Assembly (NCBI GenBank): GCA_018350325.1
Contig: JAEVLN010000025.1
Span: forward strand, 723,799-787,798
Length of the DNA: 64,000 nucleotides
DNA from: Globodera rostochiensis
Lineage: Eukaryota; Nematoda; Chromadorea; Rhabditida; Heteroderidae
Direction of reading: 5' to 3'
Below, in pieces: positions 1-10,119 of this stretch (position 1 is the stretch's first letter; every line of letters starts with the position of its first letter). The notes beneath the pieces are model-generated. The model saw only the letters and a list, made by a program, of their open reading frames with translations, ran no database searches and was not told the DNA's origin. Position numbers and translations under genes: made by a program.

Positions 1-105
1 TGTATATTTTTTCCGTTTTTTTCCGTTAAAAAGGGCATTTTAACGGAAAACGGAAAACGGAAAAAAAGGCCCAAAAACAACGGAAAAACGGAAAACGGAA
101 TTCCG
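1..105. repeat. CCGTTTT/AACGGAAA fold-back repeat
   Basis: The first part is T-rich with ccgtttttt units. The second part is its reverse complement (aacggaaaacgg units), so the block is a degenerate inverted simple repeat. No coding signal is seen. Confidence 0.6.
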
Positions 106-272
106 CCCATCCCTGATCCCCGGTGTAGAGTGTTTCTGATCTGCTGATTGATCAGCAGTCCCGGAGTTTGGTTTTGTCTGGTTTGGTTACCAAGAAACGC
201 ATCGGACCAGTCTTTGATCAGTGATCACGACCCAGACCATGGCAAATACATAAAAATGTTGAAAATCTCGCA

Positions 273-580
273 TTATCTTTCACCTGCAGCAGCTTTTTTG
301 CTAGAGGTCGTCGGAGGACCAGCTTTAGTCGCCGTTTTTGTTTTTGATGATGATGCAGCTGCGCCTGGCATGCGTATGAAAAAAATGCGCTTTACGGAAA
401 AATATTTTTAAAAAATTTCCAAACCCTTTTTCGCCTTTTTGGCATCTGGCTTTGAATTTGCTGAAATGCATAAATGGAAATTATTATTTTTTTAATTAAT
501 TCAAATAATTTTCACTGACCTGTCTCCAGAATAGTGGCCAAAACCAGGCAAACTACGGCACAGAAAAGAATGGCGCGCAT
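273..580 (-). CDS. Small secreted Lys/Ala-rich protein, three exons, about 62 aa
   Basis: Three exons were read by eye on the minus strand: 580-520, 460-425 and 364-273. The introns are 519-461 (gtcagt...tttcag) and 424-365 (gtttgg...tgccag). Lengths 61+36+92 = 189 nt keep one frame with a TAA stop. Exon 1 encodes a clear signal peptide (MRAILFCAVVCLVLATILET). The mature part is short and basic, rich in Lys, Ala, Ser and Thr (SKPDAKKAKK, then SSSKTKTATKAG, then KKAAAGER). No known domain is recognised. The architecture suggests a small secreted peptide, possibly an effector or structural protein (inference). A further donor-like gcag|gtgaaa near residue 58 means a longer form with more exons cannot be excluded. 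The gene is unrelated to the HTH family next to it. Confidence 0.6.
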
Positions 581-899
581 TTTGCAGTGAATCTCTGAGA
601 TGAGCAGAAATTCTAATTGAAAATGTTGAAGTCTTTTGAATGGCACTTTCTCTTCATTTTTTTTTCATTGCTTATATACACCTTTTTGGAGGCCAATGAA
701 ATGCCACAAAACATTTCAGGAAGAAGTGAGCGCAAAAAATAGCAGCTGATTGAAGTGAGTGGTCGGATGTTGTTGAGCATTTTGTGGCAGGATAAAGCAC
801 AGGTTGGCAAGATTTGGCCTATTTGTGTAATAAATAAATAAATAAAAGAAGCAAAATAATGTGCCGGGAAAATGCCAACGAATGAATGATGGGTTTGTG
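581..899. other. Gene-free stretch
   Basis: AT-rich sequence between the small secreted gene and a broken HTH-family copy. No feature could be supported on either strand. Confidence 0.5.
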
Positions 900-1262
900 T
901 GTTAGTCACATTTATTGGACTCATTTTGCTGTTCATCAACACTTTGATCTTGATCTGGCGCTGAATTGTTTTCGTCTTCCGACCAATTTTCATCATAAAT
1001 TTTATCAAATTTCTTTTTCAATATTTTTCTGATCAGAAGTGATTGGAGCTTGTACGTCTTGAACTTCTTCTTTAACATGACGACAGTTCAAGTCTTTTGA
1101 ATCATTACTTTCATCATCCCATCCTTTTCCAAATATTTCATCAAATGATTTGTAAAGTTTTGGTCCTTGTCCGCTTTCGCCCACAGAATTAGCATTTTTG
1201 ATCAAAAATATTGCAGAAATCAAGGAAACAATAATTAATTTCCAAAATTTCATTGCCTGCAA
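900..1262 (-). pseudogene. Subfamily A HTH-family copy, N-terminal half only
   Basis: The start at 1262 encodes a signal peptide (MKFWKLIIVSLISAIFLIKN) followed by the family hallmarks NANSVGESG, YKSFDEIFGKGWDDE and CRHVKEEVQD. About 80 codons in, an internal deletion around 1015 removes the residues after QKNI and puts a stop in frame. The shifted frame continues as KFDKIYDENWSEDENNSAP to about NESNKC and then stops. All three HTH modules are missing. It cannot make the DNA-binding part. At most it would give a secreted acidic peptide of about 85 residues. Upstream sequence (1263-1440) resembles that of the copies starting at 12657 and 15236. Confidence 0.8.
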
Positions 1263-1500
1263 TTTCTTAAGAATTCTTTAAATTTTATTGAAAAATGCTA
1301 ATAATTTAAGTAATAAACTAGTTTTTTGCCAATATAAAGTCAATGTTTATTAATCCAACGCTTTTATTGGATTTCTTGTAAAGATCAATCGTTCAAAGCC
1401 AAAATTCTTTCAATTAAAATATTCAATAATTACAGGCAATATTTTTTATTTAGAAAAATCGAATAATAATAATAGTAAATTTTATCTTTTACTAAATTTA
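1263..1500 (-). promoter_or_regulatory. Shared 5' flank of subfamily A (type 1)
   Basis: Sequence just upstream of the start at 1262 (aagaattctttaaattttat, then a tract containing gtcaatgtttattaat and ttacaggcaatatt) recurs upstream of the copies starting at 12657 and 15236. Conserved flanks around decayed genes point to duplication of gene plus promoter. No specific factor site is claimed. Confidence 0.5.
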
Positions 1501-1504
1501 ATAC

Positions 1505-1655
1505 TTGCAGGATTTGCAGTCATTTGCGGATCCTGTAGCAGGATTGGAATTAAAAATTTTGCAGGACCGGATCCTGCAAGATTAATAATGCAAACCCTGC
1601 AATCCTGCAACCCAAAAAGTGCAGGATTGCGGACAGGATCCTGTCCTGAGCCGCA
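1505..1655. repeat. CAGGATCC dispersed repeat, copy 1
   Basis: Dense ggatcctg/caggatcc palindromes spaced through gcaggattg motifs. An inverted copy of the same about 150-bp consensus lies at 7076-7262. It is non-coding in all frames and is probably a dispersed short element. Confidence 0.65.
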
Positions 1656-1816
1656 TCAACGATGCACGAAAATGGAATCTTAATAGGTCAAAGTTTTGGA
1701 AAAATGTTTGAACCGGTTTTTGAACCACTTAAACATGTCCAAAATGGATATTTTTGACCTTGTCTTCTCGTACACCCATCACTACAAATGCGATATTAAT
1801 CGATAGCTCTGGCGCA

Positions 1817-2582
1817 AAACTTTACAAAACATTCGATAAAATATTTGGAAAAGGATGGGACTATGAAAGTAATGATTAAAAAGGCTTGAACTGTCGTCAT
1901 GTTAAAGAAGAAGTTCAAGACGGACAAGCTCCAAACACTTCTGATCAGAAAAATATTGATGAAATATTGAAACAGAAATTTGATGAAATTTATGATGAAA
2001 ATTGGTCGGAAGACGAAGACAATTCAGCGCCAGATCAGGATGCAGCATAATAAGTCCAATGAATGTGAAAAAATTGAGTCTGATCAACAGAAACATGAAA
2101 TTATCCAAAATTATATTCCGTGAATTAAAGAAGCTTAGGTTCAAATTGAGTCAAAAATATCAAATGGTTTGGGTGTTGGTCGAACAACAATTTATAAATG
2201 GTGCAAAGAATTGGGTTTAAGTCGAGAAAAGTTTTCTGAGTCCGAAAAACGTAAAATTTTGAGACAATTTGATGAAATAAAAAGCAAATGTCAGAAGGCA
2301 AAAATCAAAAGTGGTTCAAAGAATGAACTCGATGATAAAATTGCAAAAAAATTGGGCGTTTCTAAAACTACAATTTATGAATGGAAACACAAATTTGTGC
2401 TTTCTGGCAGCAACAAAAAGTTTTCTGACTCAACAAAAATTGCAATTTTAAAAAAATATGCCAAAATAAAAGGGAAAAATCCTAAAATGCCAAATGCCGT
2501 TATTGCTGAAATGTTAAAGATTTCAACACGAAGCCTACATAATTGGAAAAAACAATTTACAGAAGAAATTAAAAACCTTTAA
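1817..2582 (+). pseudogene. Subfamily A HTH-family copy, 5'-truncated
   Basis: Homology starts abruptly at KLYKTFDKIFGKGWDYE, so there is no signal peptide. A stop follows ESND, the frame is lost again near 2035, and a deletion removes most of the linker before HTH1. The 3' part is open from 2169: HTH1 (GVGRTTIYKWCKELGLS), HTH2 (GVSKTTIYEWKHKF) and HTH3 (ISTRSLHNWKKQF), ending TEEIKNL. This C-terminal part is almost identical to the intact gene at 11743-12657. Both sit in the arms of a large inverted duplication. An internal ATG at 2169 could give a three-HTH protein without secretion signal, but nothing shows it is expressed. Confidence 0.85.
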
Positions 2583-2769
2583 TAATATACGAACTTTGTA
2601 GGCCCTTGACTCAACGCGAAGATGTTATTATTTTTGGGATCTATTATTTGAAAATTGTTGTTATTTAAGAGTTGAATTTATTGTTCTTTGATTTTCTTAA
2701 AAGTATTAAATCTAAACATTCAAAGAAACATTTGAATACCTTCACCTAATTAAATTTTAGTAAACTTCG

Positions 2770-3110
2770 TAGTATAGACTAAGCCTCTTTGATCAAGACA
2801 AAATACAGAAACAAATTCGCGCTTCCATTCATAAATTGTATGTCTACAAACGCCCAATTTTTTTGCAATTTTCTCATCGAGTTCATTCTTTAAAAAATTT
2901 TTGAGTTTTGCTTTCTTACATTCGCTTTTTATTTCATCAATTGTTTCAAATTTTCGCGTTTTTCGATTGTGCATTTGGATTGGGCTGATCAGTTGATTTA
3001 TTCTCAACTTATTCAATTTTTTCACATTCATTGGACTCATTTTGCTGTTCATCAACACTTTGATCCTAATCGGTTGAATTATTTTGGTCAGATAAATGTT
3101 TGTTAGAATT
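2770..3110 (-). pseudogene. Subfamily A fragment (linker plus HTH2)
   Basis: Minus-strand translation gives pieces of the linker (QQNESNECEKIE in a shifted frame), then KFETIDEIKSECKKAKLK, NELDEKIAKKLGVCRHTIYE and WKREFV, and then the frame ends. HTH1 and HTH3 are absent. A shorter version missing most of HTH2 lies in the opposite arm at about 11380-11560. Confidence 0.75.
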
Positions 3111-3441
3111 TTCCTGATCAAGATCATCTGGGGATGGGCGAATAGCTTGAGCAGCCGGCTAAATTCAACACAATTTTTAAAAACACAACCCGTTTGTTGA
3201 ATCCGGGCACGGAATTTGATGTCAAACAAAATAAACTTGACGGCTCGGCCGCTTCACCTCCATTTGTCTCCGGGGCGAAATATAAACTAGAGTTGGGATA
3301 GAATTTGGAGGGGGCGGGGATGGCCATGTCGGGGGTCGAGGTCGGGGACGACCCCATATCCCATATCGAATTTTCCGTTTAAATTAGAAAATTAATTGGA
3401 CTATATAAGTGTCCCTATCAGCGGGTTTTAGCCCAAATAAA

Positions 3442-3590
3442 ATGGAAGAATTTTGAATTTTAATTTTGGTGCCATACACTCCAACAAATTTACTCGACAA
3501 AGCCGAAACGACGCCGCCAACAAACTTTGGACAAAATGTCCATCACCAAATCGACCGGCAGAACACCCAAATTAGACAAATTGAACCCAA
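3442..3590 (+). pseudogene. Subfamily B 5' fragment
   Basis: Begins ATGGAAGAATTT, but the Trp codon of MEEFW is TGA, giving an early stop. The reading then continues as ILILVPYTPTN, LLDKAETTPPTNFGQ and HHQIDRQNTQI, up to the first QIEPN. At about 3590 it is joined to unrelated sequence, the chemoreceptor-like exon on the other strand. The same nonsense change is present in the copy starting near 11010, so it predates the inverted duplication. Confidence 0.75.
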
Positions 3591-3591
3591 A

Positions 3592-3934
3592 TGCCAACAC
3601 AACCCGCGGCAATTTGAGATAAACGGGAAAAAATAGGCCAATTTTTCCAAACCGTTGTGCAAGAAATGAAAAAACGTAATTGACCAAACTCTAAAATATA
3701 TTTATTAAAATTATATTTTAATCCACAAAAAGATAGATTTATTCTTACCGATGCTGCACGGACAGCGACGAGAACAAAAAATGGTGCGCCAAACTCCGCA
3801 AAATTGGTGACAATGACCGCCAACTCCAAGCAGTACAGCACAGCTGATGGAATACCAATGAGCAATGCGATCAAAAATGGAATCAAATCAGCATTTGCCA
3901 ACACGGCCATGACGGAGAAGAAAAGCGAATCCAT
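3592..3934 (-). pseudogene. srg-like 7TM chemoreceptor, 5' fragment
   Basis: Two phase-compatible exons: 3934-3749 and 3690-3592, with a 58-nt intron (gtaaga...ttttag). The protein reads MDSLFFSVMAVLANADLIPF, then LIALLIGIPSAVLYCLELAV and IVTNFAEFGAPFFVLVAVRA, then FLAQRFGKIGLFFPVYLKLP. This looks like the first two transmembrane helices and first loops of a nematode serpentine receptor; the IPS...LE.. and GLFFPVYLKLP patterns recall the Srg class (family memory, not a search). The reading stops where the subfamily B fragment joins at about 3590, so about two thirds of the receptor is missing. It is probably dead. Confidence 0.55.
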
Positions 3935-4883
3935 TCGAACAAATACCCAAACTATTTTGAAATGAATAAAATTGCGCAAAAATGAAATTGCTTTTTTGTC
4001 TGGGTATACACGTACCAGGGATGGGAATCGCGCCAAAAAAAAGCGATCGGCGATATGCGATAGGCGATATGCCCAAAAAAAGCGTTAAATGCGATGAGTA
4101 TCGCGCGATACGATAATTTTGAAAATTTTTTTTTAACTGTTAGAATTCCAAAAAGCCGCAAAAAAAATCGGAACAATCCTGGTGCGGTGTCCGGAGCGCC
4201 TATCGGCACCGCCGGCCCCTCCCATTGCTAAAAAACTTCAAAAAAAGTGCCGATTTTTGAAATTTTGATGAAATTTCTTAACAAAATTGAGTCAAAATCC
4301 AAAAATTTCTCGTAGGCCCCTATCGGCACCGTCGAGCCCTCCTAAAAATGGAGTAAACACGGAAAATGCACCCCCAGAATCGAGAAAATTGCTAATAAAA
4401 ATGCAATAAAAAGGAAAAAATACCCCCTAAGAATCCACTTCCCCCCCCCCCCCTCCCCCCAAAAATTTTTTCTGGTTACGTCCCTGCTTCTGCTCTCTCG
4501 GACCCAGACCGGATCATGAATCTGGGCAGTCTTGAAAATCGGAGTTTTATCTGAAATTTTTTTTTTACAAACCTAGAGCATTTTTCCAGAATTTTTGACG
4601 CATATTGCCAATTCAAACAAATTTAAGATTTCCTTAAATTTTGACACAAATTCCGTAAAGTTGGAGCTTTTCATAACTTTGAAAAATCCAAACTTAGGGG
4701 CATATTTACGAAAAAAAAAATCAGGAAAAGCTAATTTAGACTTTTCGCACTAAAATTAAATAAAGTTTATTGTTTATATTATTTCAATGTTATGCTTATC
4801 CGCGCTGATAGTTAGGCAATGCCTTCGCATCGCCGCGTTGCATATACAGAAGTGCCCAAAAACGCAATATCAACAACACCAAC
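3935..4883. other. Gene-free, dispersed repeats
   Basis: 4030-4110 holds gcgatatgcgatagg-type repeats, also seen at 51510-51580 and 52420-52570. 4180-4340 holds the cggcaccgccg...ctatcggcaccg dispersed repeat. 4440-4457 is a poly-C tract. 4460-4883 is AT-rich and shows nothing. Confidence 0.55.
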
Positions 4884-5075
4884 TCAACTTTTTTGTTTCA
4901 ACGTTAAATCAACAGTGTGAGTGATCACACAAATGGTGTTCCTTTCTTCAGCAAAAGACTCATTGATCAATTCTTTTTTACTTTTCGACTTTTGGCCGGA
5001 TGATTGGCCAGGGTTAGTGGATGGCCTTGATGACGCGTCGTCGGCAATGTTGCTGTCACACGATGGAGGAGCATT
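4884..5075 (-). CDS. Possible orphan 3' exon, Ser/Lys/Asp-rich
   Basis: A good acceptor (tttctttaacattgcag) precedes an open frame of 63 codons: NAPPSCDSNIADDASSRPST, then GQSSGQKSKSKKELINESFA, ending LTLKQKS. Composition is more coding-like than its AT-rich surroundings. No upstream exon with a start could be found, and the product is not recognised. It could be a chance open frame. Confidence 0.3.
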   Translation of the reverse strand, partial: NAPPSCDSNIADDASSRPSTNPGQSSGQKSKSKKELINESFAEERNTICVITHTVDLTLKQKS

Positions 5076-6006
5076 CTGCAATGTTAAAGAAATTGTTTTT
5101 AGAAATTTTAGCATTTTGAGCTATTAAATGCAAAAAATTTTAGGAAATTTCCCCTAAAAAAATAAGAACAAAAAGATTTAAACTAAACAAAAAATTTTGT
5201 TTCAACTCCTCAATAAATCAACACTCGACAAATAAGGACAAAATAATGATTTCGAAAACTTGAAATACGGATAGCGATTCCCCGGTTTGAACCTGGCCGA
5301 AAAAATACAATTATTTTGAGCAAAAGTGATCAGAAGCTTTTGATCAGGCAATTTTGAAGGTTATCGCGCAGTGCAACTTGGCGGCCCATTTTGTGCTCAA
5401 AACAGAGATGGCCGGTCCGGGCTACCATTTTGAGATGCTGATCACGAATTTAAAATATTTTCGAATCTAGTGTCGCCAACTTTTAGGGACAAAGTGTCGA
5501 AATTTTGGGTGAGACGCACCAAATTTAGTACAGTAGGGATGGACAAAACGACCAAAACAAACAAAACGGTACCGTATCCGCTAGTAGTGTTGCTGCTTCT
5601 AATGCCTTTCAGCCAGGCACGCATTTAGGATGATGCCTTCGAGGGGGTACCGAAAAAAAGTCGATTTTTAGGGGTATATTTCCCCCTTTTATTGCATTTT
5701 TGATAAGGAGTTTTTGAAAAATGTTCGATTTTTAGGTATGAATTTTCCGTTTTTATTGCATTTAAGCAATTTCTAAAAGTGCAAATTTTTTTTGAGATTC
5801 TGCTTTACTTCTGGGGGGAGGTCGGCGGTGCCGTAGGCGCCGCCGGGGAAAATTTTGAATTTTGACCCAATTTGTTAAGAGAATTAGTCCAAACTACTTT
5901 GTAAATCAAAAGGCCCCCCCCCCCCCCCATGGTTTCTTTTTCTCAATTTTCCGTTGGGGGGGGGCGGGCGTGAACCCCTTGTACCCCCCCCCCTCTAAAT
6001 ACGTGC
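5076..6006. other. Gene-free, dispersed repeat
   Basis: 5530-5600 holds a gggatggacaaaacgacc palindrome-like block. 5630-5860 is a dispersed repeat (gtcgatttttaggggtatat ... gtgccgtaggcgccgcc) whose relatives lie near 4200, 15600, 22830, 27000, 29660 and 34150. 5915-5990 contains poly-C and poly-G runs. Confidence 0.5.
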
Positions 6007-6099
6007 CTGCCTCCACTTTTTCCGATCCTTGCCAGCCTGACAAATTGCAGACAATGCCAAAACGGCAAACACTATTAGGACAACAACGTGCAATTTCAT
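6007..6099 (-). CDS. Secreted peptide start exon, interrupted
   Basis: The minus-strand ATG at 6099 opens MKLHVVVLIVFAVLALSAIC followed by QAGKDRKKWRQAR, a textbook signal peptide plus a basic segment. Just upstream (ttgttcttctcag) is an acceptor-like site 9 nt before the ATG, as expected for a trans-spliced or 5'UTR-spliced nematode mRNA. Beyond residue 33 the sequence runs into poly-G/poly-C repeat material, so either a donor lies at cac|gtattt or the gene was cut by an insertion. No second exon was found. Confidence 0.4.
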
Positions 6100-6319
6100 G
6101 CTGACCTGCTGAGAAGAACAAAGAGATTTTGTTTTAAAAATAAAATAAACTTTTAGGTCTCTATATTTTAATTCTATGAAACATTTTTAAAAAGTTACTT
6201 TTTTGAAGCTTTTTGGAGTGATTAAGTAGAGTTGTGTAAGCCATGAGAAGGATTGAATATTTTAGCTGGCTTATCATTTCCATTTATATTGACGAATTTA
6301 CAGACATAATCAATATTAT

Positions 6320-6600
6320 TTTGGAGTTTATGCTTTTAAAATATGCACTTTTTGTTGATTTAATCGATTTTAATCATCCCCCAAAATAGAAAATATTTTA
6401 AAAAGGTCAAAAGCTTTTAAAAAAGCACTTTTTGTTGCTTTAATCGATTTTAATCATCCCCCAACTAGAAAATATTTTTTAAAAGGTTAAATGCTTTTAA
6501 AATATGTACTTTTTGTTGATTTAATTGATTTTAATCATCCCCCAAAATAGTAAATATTTTTAAAAAGGTCAAATGCTTATAAAACTTAAAAGTGTGTACT
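6320..6600. repeat. About 80-bp tandem repeat, 3 to 3.5 copies
   Basis: Unit contains tttgttgatttaatcgattt, taatcatcccccaaaatag and aaaaggtcaaa. Copies start near 6329, 6413, 6490 and 6573. It is AT-rich and non-coding. Confidence 0.75.
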
Positions 6601-6686
6601 TTTATGTAGTATTAAGAAAACCCGACTTTTAGCTAACACCAAAGCCGGATAGAATAACTGTGGAAAAGTTAGAGACTTAGGGGTTT

Positions 6687-6965
6687 GTTAGGCTTAAGCC
6701 TAAGCCACCCTGGCTTGGAGCTCGTTAGGCTTAGGCCTAAGCCACCCTGGCTTGGAGATCGTTAGGCTTAGATCTAAGCCACCCTGGCTTGGAGCTCGTT
6801 AGGCTTAGGCCTAAGCCACCCTGGCTTGGAGCTCATTAGGCTTAGGCCTAAGCCACCCTGGCTTGGAGCTAATTAGGCTTAGGCCTAAGCCACCCTGGCT
6901 TGGAGCTCGTTAGGCTTAGATCTAAGCCACCCTAGGCTTAGATCTAAGCCACCCTAGGCTTAGAC
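6687..6965. repeat. 37-bp tandem repeat (GGCTTAGGCCTAAGCC)
   Basis: Unit gttaggcttaggcctaagcc plus accctggcttggagctc repeats about 7 times with a period of 37 bp (6687, 6724 and so on). Each unit contains the palindrome ggcttaggcctaagcc. Two or three diverged units recur at 12945-13030. Confidence 0.85.
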
Positions 6966-7075
6966 TTAGGCATAAAACAGTGGACCCGCCCTCCGTCTTG
7001 CCCCTCTACTTGCTTCGTCATCGGCTCGCTGTTCGCAAGCCACTACGCGGTTTTTTATTTCGTAGTAGACTTTAG

Positions 7076-7262
7076 AGTGCGGCGCAGGACCGGATCCTGC
7101 GCAGGATTTTGCAGGATCCGGTCCGCAATCCTGCACTTTTTGGGCTTTTGCAGGATTAGCAGGCTTGCAGGATTTGCAGGATTAATCCCGCAGGATCCGA
7201 TCCTGCAAAAAATTTTGAATTCCAATCCTGCAACAGGATCCGCAAATTTGATTTTGCCACAC
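7076..7262. repeat. CAGGATCC dispersed repeat, copy 2 (inverted)
   Basis: Reverse-complement relative of 1505-1655: both hold ggatcctg palindromes, ggattggaatt and cccaaaaagtgcaggattgc in the same order. It may be terminal material of a non-autonomous element. Confidence 0.65.
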
Positions 7263-7319
7263 TCTACTAGACTTAGAATTTGACACTCAGATCTATTTAA
7301 AAACATATTCTTAGTGTCG

Positions 7320-7695
7320 ATATTCTGGTGTCGCATTTTCTAGAGTCGCATTTTCCGGTGTCGCATTTTCCAACTTGGTGTCGCATTTTCCGGTATCGCA
7401 TTTTCCGGTGTCGCATTTTCGGTGTCGCATTTTCCGGTGTCGCATTTTCCGGTGTCGCATTTTCCGATGTCGCATTTTCGGTGTCGCATTTTCCGGTTCG
7501 CATTTTCGGTGTCGCATTTTCCGGTTCGCATTTTCGGTGTCGCATTTTCCGATGTCGCATTTTCGGTGTCGCATTTTCCGGTTCGCATTTTCGGTGTCGC
7601 ATTTTCCGGTGTCGCATTTTCCGGTGTCGCATTTTCCGGTGTCGCATTTTCCGGTGTCGCATTTTCGGTGTCGCATGTGTCGCATTTTCCGGCCA
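7320..7695. repeat. 15-bp minisatellite (GTGTCGCATTTTCCG)
   Basis: About 25 copies with frequent 1- to 3-base deletions (cggtgtcgc versus ggttcgc). Because 15 is a multiple of 3, several frames stay open as repetitive products (SHFPVSHFP-type and CRIFRCRIF-type). I do not regard these as genes. Confidence 0.9.
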
Positions 7696-8088
7696 CCACT
7701 CACCACTATACCAACACCAAACTGATCCATATCTCAAAAATCATATTCTTAGCTGTGCAAAATTCGAAATTTTGCTCTAATTCCGAAACCCGAAATTTTA
7801 CCCATCCCTGATAAATAACCCGCTAGTTATGTATACATTATTTGGTAAATATATGTTTTGGCTATTCACAATCGATCGCCATTTTTATTTTTTATAGGAA
7901 AATATTTATGAGACGTCAAGAATATTGATGTGGGTGAGATTATTATTAAAAAATATGATTATATAAATTCCCATTTCAATTGTAGGCTGTCACTATTACC
8001 TTCAATCATTTTTTACTAAGCTAATTTTTATTATATTGTAATTGAATAATTATTAAGAAAAATTCAGAGATTATTTTAACCAAATAAA
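7696..8088. other. AT-rich flank upstream of a subfamily B copy
   Basis: 7830-7900 contains a dispersed motif (ggctattcacaatcgat) that recurs in reverse near 42955 and 47160. 8040-8088 leads into the subfamily B start (ccaaataaaatgg). Confidence 0.45.
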
Positions 8089-8946
8089 ATGGAAGAGTTT
8101 TGGCTTTTAATTTTTGTCTCATTCTTTGCAACAAATTCACTCGACAAAGCCGAATCCGTAAAAGTAAAATTGGAGGAAACGCCACTCAAAACATTTGATG
8201 AAACATTCGGAGAAGGCTGGTGGGACAAAGGTGAAGTCGCCGAAGATTTGAAAAGGCCGGCGCCAACAAACTTTGGACAAAATTTCCATCACCAAATCGA
8301 CCGACAGAATACCCAAATTGGACAAATTGAACCCAATTCAACTGATCAGAATCCTCCTAACAAAGTCAAACGAAAATAATGATGAAAATGAGCGAAAACG
8401 TAAAATTGTTGACAAATTCCACGAAATGAAAGAGGAATTTAAACAAAAAAGAAAATATTCAAAAAAAGAATGGAATCAAATTGATGGGAAAATTGCTAAA
8501 CATTTAAAAGTCAGTCGCAAAAAAATATATAAATGGAAAAAAGAATTTGGCTTAAGCCAAAAAAAGCCAAAAAATGAATTGATAAAAAAATTTGATCAGA
8601 GAAAAGCCGAGTTAAAGCGGGCCGGATTGAAAAATTCTCAAAATGAATTAGATAAAACTGTCGCAAAAGAGTTGGGCCTCAGTTTTGTAACAATTTACAA
8701 TTGGAAACGTGAACTTGGCCAAACCAGTGAGTATTTCAAGACCATTTTATTATTTTATTATTTTATTTTTATTAATTAATAATTCTTTACAGCACCAAAA
8801 CATAAAATGTTAAAAATTGGACTTTGGTTAGATGGAAAAGCCAATTTAAACGACAGCAATTTCATCCAAATTCTGTTGATGGGCATGAAAAAAATGCCGG
8901 CTCAAATATTCAGGAAATTGATAACTCAAGTTCGGGAAATATTTAA
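8089..8946 (+). pseudogene. Subfamily B HTH-family copy, frameshifted
   Basis: Starts MEEFWLLIFVSFFATNSLDK (signal peptide), then TFDETFGEGWWDKGE and one QIEPNSTDQ unit. A deletion near 8357 shifts the frame. The next frame carries HTH1 (LKVSRKKIYKWKKEFGLSQ) and HTH2 (ELGLSFVTIYNWKRELGQ). A conserved intron follows (8730-8792, acca|gtgagtatttc to tttacag). Exon 2 has lost the first half of HTH3 and is shifted again (MLKIGLWLDGK instead of MLKIG.RTLYNWK). At least three lesions are present, so it is dead, but exon layout and splice sites are preserved. Confidence 0.85.
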
Positions 8947-8949
8947 ATT

Positions 8950-9265
8950 GTCAATGTTTGAAAAAACCCCAAATCTGTTCACAATTTATTTTATTGTTTA
9001 ATCTGTATCCGCCTGCAAAATTGGTAAAGATTATTAACAATTATTTCACTTTTTACTACTGGCAAAAAAAATGCTCAGAATAGAAACATTTTAAACATTT
9101 TGTCTATTTCATAAACTTTAAAAAAATAAAATTTAAATAAATAGGCTGCTACTTTTGGGCAAGAATAAAGTTGCCTAAACGGGCACAAGTTCTTTCTAAA
9201 AAGATATAAAATGGGCAAAAACTCTAAAATAGGCACAAAAATATGCAAAAAAAGAAAGAAAAATT
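8950..9265. repeat. Degenerate dispersed repeat
   Basis: 9144-9245 has ggctgctacttttgggcaa and its complement-like gttgcctaaacggg, related to material at 47370-47460 and to the MITE ends at 41584/42045. The rest is AT-rich without features. Confidence 0.35.
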
Positions 9266-9299
9266 ACGATCTCTAAAAATTTGGAACGCCTGACCCAGC

Positions 9300-9515
9300 G
9301 CTAATGGTTTTGAGTAGAGACCGGTCGAGACGAGATCTCGTCTCGAGGATCTCGAAAAATCTCGACGAGATTCTCGAAAAATCTCGACCTCGAGATCTCG
9401 CTCGACTAAAAATGAGCTTCACGAGATTTTTCAAGACCGAGATTTTTTCGAGAATCTCGACTCGAGATCTCGCTCGAAGGAAGCTCGAGATTCTCAATCT
9501 CGAGCTCAAACATTT
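9300..9515. repeat. CTCGAGATCTCG palindromic repeat
   Basis: Dense ctcgagatctcg / tctcgacgagattctcg motifs. It belongs to the family of TCTCGG/CTCGAG repeats found at 23150, 26430, 27300, 42115 and 47690. Confidence 0.6.
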
Positions 9516-9614
9516 TTCATGAAAAACACTGCTTTTTTAAACAAAGATTGCCAATTTTTGTAAAATTTTGCCTCACCTGACCTCTCCTACTCCTAAAAAG
9601 CTTCAAAAAATGGT

Positions 9615-9840
9615 GCTCAATCTTTTGCGCCGACACGTTTGCGCCGGAATCTTTTGCGCCGACACATTTGCGCCGGAATCTTTTGCGCCGACACATTTGC
9701 GCCGGAATCTTTTGCGCCGACACATTTGCGCCGGAATCTTTTGCGCCGACACATTTGCGCCGGAATCTTTTGCGCCGGCACATTTGTGCCGATACATTTG
9801 CGCCGGCATATTTGCGCCGATACATTTGCGCCGGCACATT
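9615..9840. repeat. 29-bp minisatellite (TTTGCGCCGGAATC)
   Basis: Unit acatttgcgccggaatct plus tttgcgccgac, period 29 bp, about 7 copies. A related GCGCAAATGT array lies at 43915-44095. Open frames through it are repeat artefacts. Confidence 0.85.
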
Positions 9841-10119
9841 TAAAAATTAATTTCAAATTTGAATTTTCCGGGCATTTCTCTACTTTTGAGTGATTTTGGC
9901 CCTGGATCATATGACCGGGTTGAAAATTAAATCCGATTGAAATTTATTTTGTCACAACTCGTGATCAAAATCTGAACAGTTTTACGCCGGCCGTTTCGGC
10001 GCGATCTGTCATAACCAGGGCTGCGATCTCATTATTTTAAATTTTTATGTCAAAAAAATTTAAGATCTAAATGCCTAAATCGTATTTTCCAAATCATTGA
10101 CCATTCATTCAAATGCTCA
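9841..10119. other. Gene-free stretch
   Basis: AT-rich sequence separating the 29-bp array from a decayed subfamily B copy. Nothing else is seen. Confidence 0.4.

Larger units (their letters stand above)
1900..3600. repeat. Arm 1 of a large inverted duplication
   Basis: This block matches, in reverse orientation, the region about 10860-12480. The shared order is HTH-gene 3' half, 3' flank (cgaagatgttattatttttg), a broken A fragment, a block encoding SPTSTPDMAI in one frame, and the 5' end of a subfamily B copy. The arms differ by indels: arm 1 keeps more of the A fragment at 2770-3110, and arm 2 keeps the intact A gene. The spacer is about 7.3 kb. Confidence 0.8.

Noticed and set aside
3124..3357. 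77-aa frame (SPTSTPDMAI...), also present at 11090-11323
   Set aside because: Conservation between the two sites comes from the inverted duplication, not selection. No start context, signal peptide or domain.
5442..5624. 60-aa minus frame starting MRAWLKGIRSSNTTS
   Set aside because: Covers a dispersed gggatggacaaaacgacc repeat, with no splice or domain support.
7297..7811. Several overlapping 116- to 150-aa open frames on both strands
   Set aside because: They are translations of the 15-bp GTGTCGCATTTTCCG minisatellite. The repetitive SHFP/ENATP products have no start context or domain.
9517..9910. Open frames of 78-106 aa on both strands
   Set aside because: Translations of the 29-bp GCGCCGGAATC array.
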